This document shows, one piece after another, positions 54,355 to 64,000 of a DNA stretch of 64,000 bases. Made by a program: the position numbers and the translations under genes. This DNA is from Acestrorhynchus altus (Eukaryota; Chordata; Actinopteri; Characiformes; Acestrorhynchidae), in the NCBI GenBank assembly GCA_034509495.1, contig CM067521.1, positions 21,408,484-21,472,483 of the forward strand, read 5' to 3'. The first letter of the stretch is position 1. Each line of letters starts with the position of its first letter. The notes below the pieces were generated by a model, which made no database searches, was not told the DNA's origin, and was given only the letters and a program-made list of their open reading frames with translations.

Positions 54355-54459
54355 TATTATAATAATAATAATAACAATAATAATAATAATAATAATAATA
54401 ATAACTACAATAATAATAATAATAATAATAATAATAACTACAATAATAATAATAATAAA
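54355..54459. repeat. (AAT)n microsatellite with AAC/ACT interruptions
   Basis: About 35 units in three blocks. Tyr-only and Ile-only frames inside are artefacts. Confidence 0.95.
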
Positions 54460-54498
54460 AGTATGTTCTTATATTAATATCTTCCACCATAGTTCCAT

Positions 54499-54628
54499 AG
54501 TGCAGCAGCAGCATTCTGGCCCAGAAAGGCAGTGAAATGCACTTCCATGCAGCCCGAAAATCCATGAATAATCCAACTAATAGCTCAATCAGAATAGATT
54601 ACTGTATGTAAATGTGTCGATTTTTGTG
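54499..54628 (+). repeat. dispersed repeat, partner of 55903-56047
   Basis: It shares gtgcagcagcagcattc, atgcagcc, tagctcaatc and catgtaaatgtgt in the same order with 55903-56047. Confidence 0.6.
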
Positions 54629-55902
54629 ACACTGTGAAAATTACTTGTTGATAAAAACTCTTTGCTTATTTTTGTGTCAAGGCCTATGCAGTAATTAATT
54701 ACAATGATATACCCCATTACTATAAATTATTCAGTAAGTGTGATGGAATGAAATTATAACATGCTATTTAAATGCAATAAATTGGGAGAAAGCGTGGACC
54801 TACACAAAGCCTTACTGAACCCTTCTTTCCAGCCTATCTAATGCAGGGTTTGAATTTGTTCATTTGTTGTTACTATTTGTGTGCATCCTCTCGTCCTTCT
54901 TGAATAATCTGACCACTCCTGGACACATTGTGGGTGGGGGTCACACCTGTAGTTTGTGTGCTTTGGTCCAAATCAGTAGAAAAGATAAATCAGTGCCATT
55001 GATCCAAAAAAAAATGTAAAATGCTGTGCAATGCTCGTATAAAAATTCAGACATCAGTCTGATTATGATGTTCAGCTTTCCTACTGCAAACCTTCCTGAA
55101 TCGAATAGCATCACAGAACCTAAGCCTGCGGCTGCAGACCATCCTGGTGAGGCAGAAATCCTTTTATCCTTGCCCCTGAGAGACCCAGGTGAGATGAGGA
55201 AACAAACCATAAATCTCAGGCCCGTTTCAGCATCTTTATCTTTAGAAAGTGTCAGGCCAGCCGCTCCGCTGTAAAGCAGCAAATCCCAGCGCAGACACGA
55301 GTGCGCAGGCAGCGCTAATACCATCTGCCTGTGGGACAGCTTGTGACGGCACACCGCAGTGCTGCCAGCCACGAGCTGGTGACGGGTGATAGGGAGTCAG
55401 CATCACACCTGTGCCGAGTCAAGCGGAACAACCGTGTGTGCAACACCACGACACTGTGAGGACCTGCGTCTGTCGCCATCTACCTCAGCCCGCAGCAGGG
55501 GGTGCAGACCACTCTGTAGGGCTTTTAAGTTAGACGTTGAGCTTGTGTCAGTTTCCTAAAGCTTGAAGAGTGGTCTGATGTCGCTGTCTGATCTCATTGC
55601 TCCTACCGTGTCCTAGTGTAGCAGGTGGAGTCAGTGCTGTAGAATATTTTAAAGTTCAAGGCATTCAGTGTTATAGAGACATCTAGACATCTGGTAAAAG
55701 CGTGTGCTGAGTGGTGTAATAAACTGAATAAACTGAAGTCAGGGTTGCCTGTGTGGCATGCCCAACGGCTTAATAAGAAAACTGCTTGCGCTCATTTAAA
55801 GCATTCAGCGTTATGTGGGAATTTGGATTATTTTTTTTTTGCTTCTGGACTTTAATTCACGTTTACACCACAGGTCTTGTGCATGTTCCACCAAAGTTTC
55901 AT

Positions 55903-56047
55903 AGTGCAGTAGCAGCATTCGGCCTCCGAAAGGCAAAGCAATGCACAATGCACTGACATGCAGCCTGATAATCCAATTAATAATCAGATTAATAGCTCAA
56001 TCGGAACTGAACTCTGCATGTAAATGTGTTGATCTTTGTGATGGAGT
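55903..56047 (+). repeat. dispersed repeat, partner of 54499-54628
   Basis: It reads agtgcagtagcagcattcgg, catgcagcctgataatcca, aatagctcaatcggaactg and catgtaaatgtgttgatctt. Direct orientation, about 1.4 kb from its partner. Confidence 0.6.
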
Positions 56048-56058
56048 GAAAACAATGA

Positions 56059-56121
<63 letters not shown>
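56059..56121. repeat. (GT)n microsatellite
   Basis: About 31 GT units. Confidence 0.97.
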
Positions 56122-56122
<1 letters not shown>

Positions 56123-56528
56123 AGGAGGCTAAAATGGACAAAAGCCTCCGTTTTCAAACACACTCGTGCACGTGTGCAGGGCCTGAGACAGGTGGTGGAA
56201 ACACAAAGTAGGTGCTTCACTACATTGAACACAAGTGTAAATAAAACGTGTTTTCAATAAATGGATACAATTATGCAAGTGGAACTCGTTTGCCAAGTGC
56301 TGAACAGCAGGAGGATAATCGTCTGGCGATGCAGAAAAATTGTTGCCAGTTTTAAATGATTTCTTTTGATATCAGACAATTTATAATATGCTGGTAATTA
56401 AAGCCGAACGACCACGTTTACAGTGGGTTGCCAAAAACAAAGTATTGATCATTGTGTTGAGAATAAAATCAGATCTCACCTGGCCACATTTGGGATGCGT
56501 TTTAGAAACACATTACATAGAATTGTAC

Positions 56529-56940
56529 ACTACATTACAAAAGTATTGGGACACCTGTTCATTCACTGCTGCTTTCAAAAATAGTTAAATAGTTTATCCT
56601 GCTTTCAGAGTAACTGTCTCTACTGTCCAGGGAAGGAGCATTGCTGGGATTTGATTGTATTCAACGACAAGGGTATTAGTGATGTCAGGATACTGAACAA
56701 TCACCACTTCACCTCATCCCCAACTCCCCAACACGTCCCATAGGTGCTGGACGGAGCACCATTGTTCCAGAGAGCACTTTTTCACTGCTCCACAGCACAG
56801 CTTGGCTTTAGGCAACATTGTCCATCTGTCCCTGTCCTATTCTATTGGCAGTACTTCTCTACAGGGATTAGACAACCATCGCACCGACAGAAGCTTGACG
56901 GACATCTCATTCCTAACAATGAGCATTAATATGGAGTCAA
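56529..56940. mobile_element. MITE-type repeat family B copy
   Basis: It carries aaaagtattgggacacctgt, gtaactgtctctactgtcca and attctattggcagtacttct, then gagcattaatatggagtc. Orientation as at 39.2 kb. Confidence 0.7.
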
Positions 56941-57119
56941 ATGGACTTCCCTTTGGGACTACAACCGCCATGGAGTGTCTGTGGGGATCTACAAGGGGAT
57001 TGAGCTCAAACCCGGAAAATCAGCCCTGGACCACCATTCCTCCTCCATCAAACTTTTCTTTTGGCACTCTGCACTCCAGCAAATGGTCTTCTCCTGACAT
57101 CTACCAAACCCTGACTCAT

Positions 57120-57240
57120 CCACTGGATTTTCCAGGTAGTGGAGCATGATTCATCAGAGAATACATTTCCACTGCTCCAGCAGTGGCATGCTTTACACCA
57201 CTGTGGTAGCCAGTTGCACCAGCTGGACACAGGTTTGGTC
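57120..57240. repeat. fragment of another fish DNA transposon
   Basis: The words gtagtggagcatgattcatc, catttccactgctccagcag and gctttacaccact occur in this order in a widespread fish transposon that I remember. The name and superfamily are uncertain. Confidence 0.45.
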
Positions 57241-57943
57241 ATAAACAAATATTGTTGAAATATATGGAATCGTTCTAAATAGTAAAAATCACTTGGGGCA
57301 CCATGCCAAGCCTGGGTTTAATCGGCTCAGCTTTGGATTGAATTTACGGACAGATTCTGGACCAAATGTTCAGTCAAATCCAGGCCAAATGCCATATTCT
57401 GAGTATCATATGGGAATGAGCCCAAGCTGTTTTTGCCAACTCATGGGTTGCCTAGGACAATCCATATCCAGATGAATTCTGGAAGGCAGATGACAAGCTG
57501 ATGGTGCCATAGATCAGCCAAGTACGGACCAAATCTATAGGTTACTTCTGTACACTGGCTATGGCACTGAATCACAATGCAAATTAGACATTATGATGTT
57601 TGGATTTTTTCTATGTTACTATGTAACTGAATTTTGGGAGATGATTCACACCTTAAACTCCTCCTCAGCCCTATAAATACTCCCTACACTCACTTGTCCC
57701 TCATGTTGAACACTTTGCACTCTCCTCCACACCATCTCCTCCTTTTCTTCCATTTTTTCTTTCCCATGGGGGGCTTGGTTTCAAGTGACAGTATCTAAGC
57801 CGCCCTGAACTCCAGCCGCATCCCTGTGCCAGCTTCTTGAGCATGGTCCAGTAAAATACCATCCTACACGCTGAGCAATGGACGTGGGAGAATGTATGTA
57901 GTTGATTAGACATCTTTAATCTCATTTTCTGCAAAGTTCCCTT

Positions 57944-58498
57944 TTGAAGCACAGTTCCTGTGGTCTGGAACCATCATCAAAACAGCTCAATCCTCCATGT
58001 AGTCCACTTCACATTGGTGTAATTGTGAATGACCAGTTATTGACCAGCCCCTCCATACTTATGGAAATGGTCCAAACCCAAACTTTACCAAAAGCCCTTC
58101 GAGCATCAAGTACAGCTCGGCTTTACCCCCCCATCCCTCAAGATGCAGGAAGACAAGCATCCAGACTCTTTTCTGTCCTGGAACCAAAGTGGTGGAACGA
58201 ACTTCCCCTGGGGGTCCGAACAGCTGCGTCACTCACTGTCTACAAATGCAGACTGAAGACCATCTCTTCCAAGAGCATTTAACTTATTAAAGGCTTATAA
58301 TTGGACTATGTCTTGTGTGATAAAGTGTATCAAGGTCTCCAATCTGACATTTGTATTTGGCAGCATCTAAGCTTGAGGTATCTCTGGATTCTAACCTCTA
58401 CAAACAAGCTAAGGGTATTTTCTTAAAGAACAGCAAAGTTCTTTGGTGGTAAGTCGCTCTGGATACGTGCATCTGCCTAATGCCCTAAATGTAAATAT
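57944..58498 (+). mobile_element. LINE (non-LTR retrotransposon) 3' end fragment
   Basis: The open frame 57944-58282 ends with LFSVLEPKWWNELPLGVRTA, then SLTVYKCRLKT. That is the conserved carboxy-terminal pattern (xxWNxLPLxxRTAxSLxxFKxRLKT) found at the end of many fish LINE proteins. About 165 bases downstream is the 3' tail gtaagtcgctctggatac, then ctaaatgtaaat. The same tail ends the SINE at 3035-3237. It is 5' truncated, as is usual for LINE insertions. Confidence 0.75.
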
Positions 58499-58956
58499 GA
58501 CCATCGGGGTTAATTCGTAACTGTTCAGTCCACAGTGATGAGTTGTAAACCACTGGCCTATGCAAATGGATGCTTTAACAAGACCCGCATACACTTCGCG
58601 GTATCAAAGCGAGTTCATCTTAATGTAATCTGATTGAGTAATCTTCACATTTCCTTCTAGACAGCTCGCCGCAAAGGCCTAAATGAATAATTGAAAGCAT
58701 ATGGGAAACACCCTGCGGTGGTACTGTGCTTTCTGTATGCTGCTGAACTAACAGTGGTAGCAGAATAAATCCTGCCCTTTTCCTGTGGCATGTGCAGATG
58801 GTCGCATATGTAATTTGAGTCTGATTAATATTTCCATCTCGGCCTGTCTATTGGAAATGCAGGAAAAATTATGACAGGGCAAGGGGGATGTTTAATGACA
58901 GGAGGGAAGAGGGGAGTGGACCCAAAACAGATGATGGCTCCCGAAACCCTGTGCCC

Positions 58957-58959
<3 letters not shown>

Positions 58960-59001
<42 letters not shown>
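58960..59001. repeat. (CA)n microsatellite
   Basis: About 20 CA units followed by CGCGTGCGCG. Confidence 0.96.
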
Positions 59002-59467
59002 GTGCGCGTCTGCTCTTATCTCAGCGGAGGGGTCCCTGAGGACGAGACCCATTAAACTCCATTATCTAGATAGAGAGAATATGAGACAGAAGCATCGATC
59101 TGTCAAAGCAAAGGGGGGCCATGCCTATCATCTCTTGTGGTGGTCTTCCTGGCGAACCTGACATTTTCGGAAGACCCCTGTTGCTATGAGGTGACTCTTT
59201 GTGGATACATTGTGTCCAGCTGTCCATGGCCTTGGCTCTGTTCTCCCACTGAAAGACTCACAGTCGTTTAAGTGAACACCGACCCCGACTCCTCTGGTCT
59301 CCTCTGCAGGCAGGGGGGCTGGTAATTGTGGAGGTAGGTGATGGTTGCAGTGAGGAGCTGCTCTGAGAGAAACGCAGGAACGGCATCACTTCCATTGTGA
59401 ACCAAGAACCACAGAAAAGAGTTCAGTCATTCACCACCAGCTACAGAGCAGGGTAGAGGGTGTGGGG

Positions 59468-59468
<1 letters not shown>

Positions 59469-59511
<43 letters not shown>
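59469..59511. repeat. (CT)n microsatellite
   Basis: About 21 CT units, the first of two CT tracts bounding a pyrimidine-rich stretch. Confidence 0.96.
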
Positions 59512-59515
<4 letters not shown>

Positions 59516-59748
59516 CTCAATCTCACTCTCTATCATGTTCTGGTCTCTATTTGCACTTTCTTTTCAGTTTCTCTCTCCTGTTTTAGATTTTCTTTCTTTC
59601 TCTTTCCCTTTATGTCTGTCTATCTTGCCATCTCTCTGGCATTCCTCATTCTTTCTGGATTTTTCTTACCCTTGTGCATTCTTATGCATTCTCTTTTTAT
59701 ATCCTATATCATTTTTTCTTTATCTCACTATCTTTATTTTCCTCCCCC

Positions 59749-59753
<5 letters not shown>
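59512..59753. repeat. pyrimidine-rich tract
   Basis: This strand is largely C and T between two CT microsatellites. Open frames rich in Leu, Ser and Phe result from the composition. Confidence 0.8.

Positions 59754-59808
<55 letters not shown>
59754..59808. repeat. (CT)n microsatellite
   Basis: About 27 CT units. Confidence 0.96.
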
Positions 59809-59809
<1 letters not shown>

Positions 59810-60077
59810 CACAGAGATGAATCAGGCTATAATGAGAATAATCTACTACTCTCAGATCAGACTTTCACACTCTCACTGAAAGACTGCCTCGGGTGAGAAT
59901 AAGTGAGCTAATTCATTACAATTATCTCAGCATTGTGTTCAGAGGGGTGAGACTGAACTGCCGGTAATCCTATTACAAGCAGAGTGTCTTTTTTTTCTAA
60001 ATATGTTGCACAAAAACGACCACATACATGTCAAACAAATGCTTTTGGGGCAGATATGGCTGTGACTGGAAGGGACC

Positions 60078-60300
60078 CAGCCTTGTGACTGGAAGGTTGC
60101 TGGTTTGATTCCCTGAACTGTCAGGGCATGACTTGGGCAAGGCACTTAACTCCCCATCTCCTCATTCAGGCCGTCCACTGCTATGGACATATGTGCCCAC
60201 TGCCCCCTAGTGTGTGCATTCACTAGTGTGTATGTGTGTATTTCACTGTGTGGATGGGTTAAATGTGCAGGACATATTCCTGTGCAAGCAGTGGGTCTAT
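60078..60300 (+). mobile_element. SINE-like repeat copy
   Basis: It carries ggaaggttgctggtttgatt, ggcaaggcacttaactcccc, cactgccccctagtgtgtgc and gatgggttaaatgtgcagga. This is the best copy of the family at 27.8 and 52.1 kb. Confidence 0.7.
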
Positions 60301-61383
60301 ATGCACTTTTGTTTTCTTCTGCACAACTGAAAAACTTGCTAATGTGGGAGGTACAGAGTAAATAATTTGTTTCCCAGATTGTCTACAATGTTATTTACAA
60401 GTGATCAGGTCAGATTTTTGTGTCCGATGGTAATGACGTAATGATGAAGGCATGCTGGGTATGGTGCGCTTCTTGGATCTATACTTTTGTCACTCTCGAT
60501 TTGACGTGGTCACTGATGCAAAAGACTGAAATCCAATTTGAGTGTCCAGACTGAGACACAGACTGAGACCCAATTGTAACAGAGATGGTCTTTTGGACCA
60601 AACTCCAGGGGCAGATTTGTACTTGCCGGACCTGAAATGACCATCTCTGAATTGTAATCACATTTACCTCCAAATGTGGTTTGTATCCAATTAGCAAAAA
60701 TCAGATTTCATGAGGTTTGTAGCTGTCCAGACTATAAAACATCAATCTGGACACAATCTGGATATTGCAAAAATCAGATTTGGGTTGGCAGTCTGAACGC
60801 AGCCATGAAGCTGCATATAGAGCAGGAAGGAGAGATGAAAAACAAACAGTCTCCTAGGCATCAACCACATGTCATCTTCTGACTCAGAAAACACCAGACG
60901 ACAGCAGATGTAATGAAATGCGTGTTTGAAAGATTAATAAAGATGACTTTGAGGGACTCATGATTAATAAAACATTACATGCTTGTTTTAGACGCCCCCT
61001 CAGCTCAGAGAGGGCCCCTCGGTGAGTGTATTTCATCTACTGAGACCAGACAATCAGCAGGAGCTCAGGCATCACCTAGTTATGGATAGAGGGAGGAGGG
61101 AAAGACAGAGGGAGGGAGGAGAGGCGGCAGTCATTTATGACATGTGAGCTAATTGCCATCCAGTGGCATCTGCCCATTATGCCCATTGTGCCGTCTGTGG
61201 GTTCATTATAGACCACTCTCTTGAGGCCTTGGGGACTGAATTGCCCCAGGGACATCTAGAGTAGAAAGAAATGGAGCCTGTTTTTTTAATCCTCTTATTT
61301 TTTAATTACAGTTACAGTTCAAACTCTCATATTTCATGTTTATACATGTACAACTTATCTTTTTATTGTCATTATTATAAAAA
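60301..61383. other. no gene recognised; possible old DNA element
   Basis: Repeated words such as 'aaatcagattt' and 'ctgagaca' at 60400-60800 suggest an old inverted-repeat element, but ends are unclear. Confidence 0.35.
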
Positions 61384-61555
61384 ATGTTCATGTTTATCTG
61401 CTCCAGAGAGTCCTATTCTACTGGAAATACTTCTTTACAGGGTCTAGTCCAGCTGTGTGTGCATTTACACGTCTGTGTCAGCAATAGGTGCAACTTAAAG
61501 TAGCTGAATGCATTCATTGGAAGCAGTGTCTGCAAACATGTTGACATTCAGTGTA
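61384..61555. mobile_element. MITE-type repeat family B, fragment
   Basis: It carries ctgctccagagagtcctatt, ggtctagtccagctgtgtgt and gtgtcagcaataggtgcaac, in the 39.2 kb orientation. Confidence 0.65.
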
Positions 61556-61959
61556 TGAAATCCATTGACCTACTTACAATAGAAGCCAATGGACAGGTGC
61601 TGAATTATGAACAGCACTTTTAGTGTGTTTTATCAAACACAGCATCAAACCTACTTTCCATTCCCAGATTTTGCATTTGCCCTTTCACTTGCTGAAATGT
61701 TCCAAGGTGTCACAGCATGTCCAAGTTGGAAATGGCATAAATCATCAGCATGTGGAACTGGAGCCTTCTATCTTATACACGCTCCTCATCAAAACATACG
61801 CTCACCCAGAAGAAAGGGTCGGATTGCAAAGCTATTCAGAAGGTAGATAAAGGTTCCCAGGAACAATAAATGATTAAATATTGGATTAAATGGCTGATAT
61901 GGGTAATAATTTTTGATATGCACATACAGAAGTGTTTAACACAACATGCCAGACATCTC

Positions 61960-62440
61960 AGCATGGAGTTGTGGAGGTTCCTAATTGTGTCCAACAACAA
62001 TCCATCCCATGCACCTTATATTCTCACTCAGTTTCTGCAGATTTTGCAGTAGCGCTGGAGTGTTAATGCATCCAATTGCATCGAGGACAGGTCTGACGAT
62101 GCAGCTGTTAGAACTACGGATTCATTGGTCGTCTCCTCCAAGGCAGAATTGTGACTTGTCACTGAAGATGACCTGCTGCCATTCTGAGTGACTTTATGAC
62201 AGTCTGTCATGACACCCCTGCAGTTGTGGTAATAGTGTGTGTATGCAGTCCTGTGTTGCGCATCCATCTTCCAATAGTGCCAGCACTGACAGCAGGACTC
62301 ATGGAGGGCATCACTGGTCACTGAATGCCCGAAGTCCTGAATGTTGGGTCACTCCACACATGTTTGGTATCTGTCTCTGTGGTTCCTGTAGGTATCACAG
62401 ATCCTTCATGTTATATGACCGATATGATTAAACCATCCTG
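61960..62440 (-). mobile_element. Tc1-like transposase relic
   Basis: The minus strand reads WQQVIFSDKSQFCLGGDDQ, the Tc1 transposase block around the first catalytic Asp (usual form SDESxF). A stop follows at once. Further downstream pieces are scattered in other frames. It is inactive. Confidence 0.65.
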
Positions 62441-62533
62441 CTTCCCAGAACCCTGACACGACCCTGCTCTGACTTGATTGATTGCTTTTCCTGTCCATGC
62501 ATATTTGAATTGTAGCTGTTGCTGGCGCTTATC

Positions 62534-62680
62534 CTGTGGGGTCCTGACCACTGACGATCAGGGTGAAAGGAGGAGGATGAAGTATGCAGAGAATCAGATG
62601 AACTACAGTCTGTAATTATAGAACTACAAAATGCTGCTGTATGGTCAGTGGAGCTGATAAAATGGACAGTGAGGGTACAA
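62534..62680. mobile_element. palindromic repeat family A, right-end fragment
   Basis: It carries ctgtggggtcctgaccactg, atcagggtgaaaggagga, tacagtctgtaattatagaa and gctgataaaatggacagtga. Confidence 0.75.
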
Positions 62681-63392
62681 CTAAACAGACACTGTCTGGT
62701 GGATTCATTTAACTGCGTAAGACTTTGCAAAGCTTCCTGAATTTGTCTGGACGTGAGGTGCTATATAAAGTGCTTTATAAATAAAGATATGGTCGACTGG
62801 TTAAAAAGCATTGATGTTAAGGCTGCTTGATGCAGGGAATGGTTCAGTCTCCTGGCTCTTTGGGGTCTTTGTACCCTCCAGGACGTTTGCTCCTGGCCCT
62901 CTTCTCGGCCGTTTGTGTGCTGGTCAGGATGCCTTAAAGTGACATTAATTATTGAGAAGCCAGTGAGCAACAGACGCTGGAGCTTTTAAGCCCAAAGTGC
63001 TGCCTGACGTCGGGGTCGGCCCCCTATGACAAATGAAGGGTAATAAGATTACGCACAGCCACTCTTTGTTTTTACCCCTCTGACTAATGGACAGTGTGTG
63101 ACGGATGGTGTTCAGACCTGATTAATCGCTGGAAGGTGCAGGGATGCATTGATTAGAGTACAATAATCTCCCTAATGCTGTGGGATCAGCTAATTAGCTT
63201 GTTACCATTATCAGCCAGAGTCTTTACTTGTGGAGTTAATATTACATGCGGGTGCAATAATGTTTCATTTGCAATATGAGTGTTTAATGAATGTCAAGAG
63301 AGTTCCCACTGATTCCCACTATCTCTCTTTCTCACTTTTCTGCCACTGCCTCCTTCTTTGGCTCTTTCTTTTTCTCAGTCTTCTCTGTGTCC

Positions 63393-63640
63393 TGCTGCCC
63401 ACAGGATGCTACGGTCCCACGGGACCCCTGCGCCCAGGACGCTGCCCACAGGATGCTGCCCAAAGGATGCTGTTGACTGGATACTGGTTGGAGGACTGTT
63501 CTCAGTCCAGCAGTGACACTGAGGGGTCAGATCCACTCTTACCAGTGCAACACAGCAACGTGCCACCACTATGTCAGTGTCTCTGCTGAGAATGACTCAC
63601 CACCCTATTGATACCTGCTCTGTGGTGGTCCTACGGACCT
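63393..63640. mobile_element. palindromic repeat family A, right-arm fragment
   Basis: It carries ggatgctgttgactggatac, tctcagtccagcagtgacac and tgctctgtggtggtcct. Ends are missing. Confidence 0.65.
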
Positions 63641-64000
63641 CTCTCTCTTTCTATAGCATCTAACGTCACTTTGCCCGGCCTTCATCTGTTCATTTGCGTC
63701 CATTCTCCCATGTGCCCTTCTTCCATGTGCTTCCATATCTGTGTTCTGGTCTCTGCTATGTCATTAGTGTTCCTACCTGTGTGCCCTCTCCACCATATCA
63801 ATAAGTGAAGTATCAACACCTGCACCTACGTTGAGAGTCAGATTTTTTTCTGAGACCTGCTTGTATCTTGCCTCCACATTTCTCCTTGTGTGACTTTTTT
63901 CCCAGTGAACAATTGCCATTGAATTCAACACTGATTCAATGGATTCACTGTTGGATTCTCTCTTTCTCTCTATTTTTTCTGTATTCATTTCTTTAGGACC
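63641..64000. other. no feature recognised
   Basis: Mostly pyrimidine-rich non-coding sequence to the end of the window. Confidence 0.5.

Noticed and set aside
59460..59896. 139- and 144-codon Leu/Ser/Phe-rich frames resembling membrane proteins
   Set aside because: Sequence is a pyrimidine tract between CT microsatellites; hydrophobicity follows from composition.

Overview
The window looks like nuclear DNA of a ray-finned fish. The evidence is spliced exons with vertebrate-type GT/AG junctions, long AT-rich introns, abundant microsatellites, and several dispersed repeat families that I know from teleosts. These include Tc1-like transposons, short inverted-repeat (MITE-type) elements, a tRNA-derived SINE and a LINE tail. 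The repeat mix suggests an otophysan (characin- or catfish-like) genome, but that is inference from memory, not a database match.

The only protein-coding gene I can support is on the minus strand: the contactin-2 (TAG-1/axonin-1) orthologue, cntn2. Eleven consecutive exons between 17371 and 1963 encode Ig domains 1 to 5 and the first half of Ig6. Their splice sites and codon phases join without a break. A further exon at 23144-23053 carries a credible signal peptide, but its phase does not fit the best acceptor of the next exon, so the N-terminus is unresolved. The rest of Ig6, the four fibronectin type III domains and the GPI-anchor signal are not found as intact exons. They should lie beyond position 1. 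Just past the Ig6 donor is a stretch that still resembles the Ig6 F strand but is split over two reading frames.

Layout: 1-1960 is AT-rich with no recognised exon. 1963-17371 holds the Ig exons and their introns, which contain a SINE, microsatellites and three copies of a large palindromic repeat. 17372-23052 is an intron with a local duplication of the sequence flanking the Ig1 exon. 23053-23144 is the signal-peptide exon candidate. From 23145 to 64000 I find no supported protein-coding exon. This part is probably 5' intron and/or intergenic DNA. It is filled with Tc1-like transposase relics (45.3, 40.4, 46.7 and 62 kb, with another at 19.5 kb), inverted-repeat elements, two minisatellites, a LINE 3' end and many simple repeats. 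A possible untranslated first exon of cntn2 ends at 44286.

Contactin-2 is a GPI-linked neuronal and glial adhesion protein that acts in axon guidance and juxtaparanode assembly. The other elements are transposon-derived or simple repeats and do not form a pathway. I found no novel multi-gene system. The most useful leads are the disrupted Ig6 continuation, the two competing N-terminal models, the exon-flank duplication, and a SINE and LINE that share the same 3' tail.
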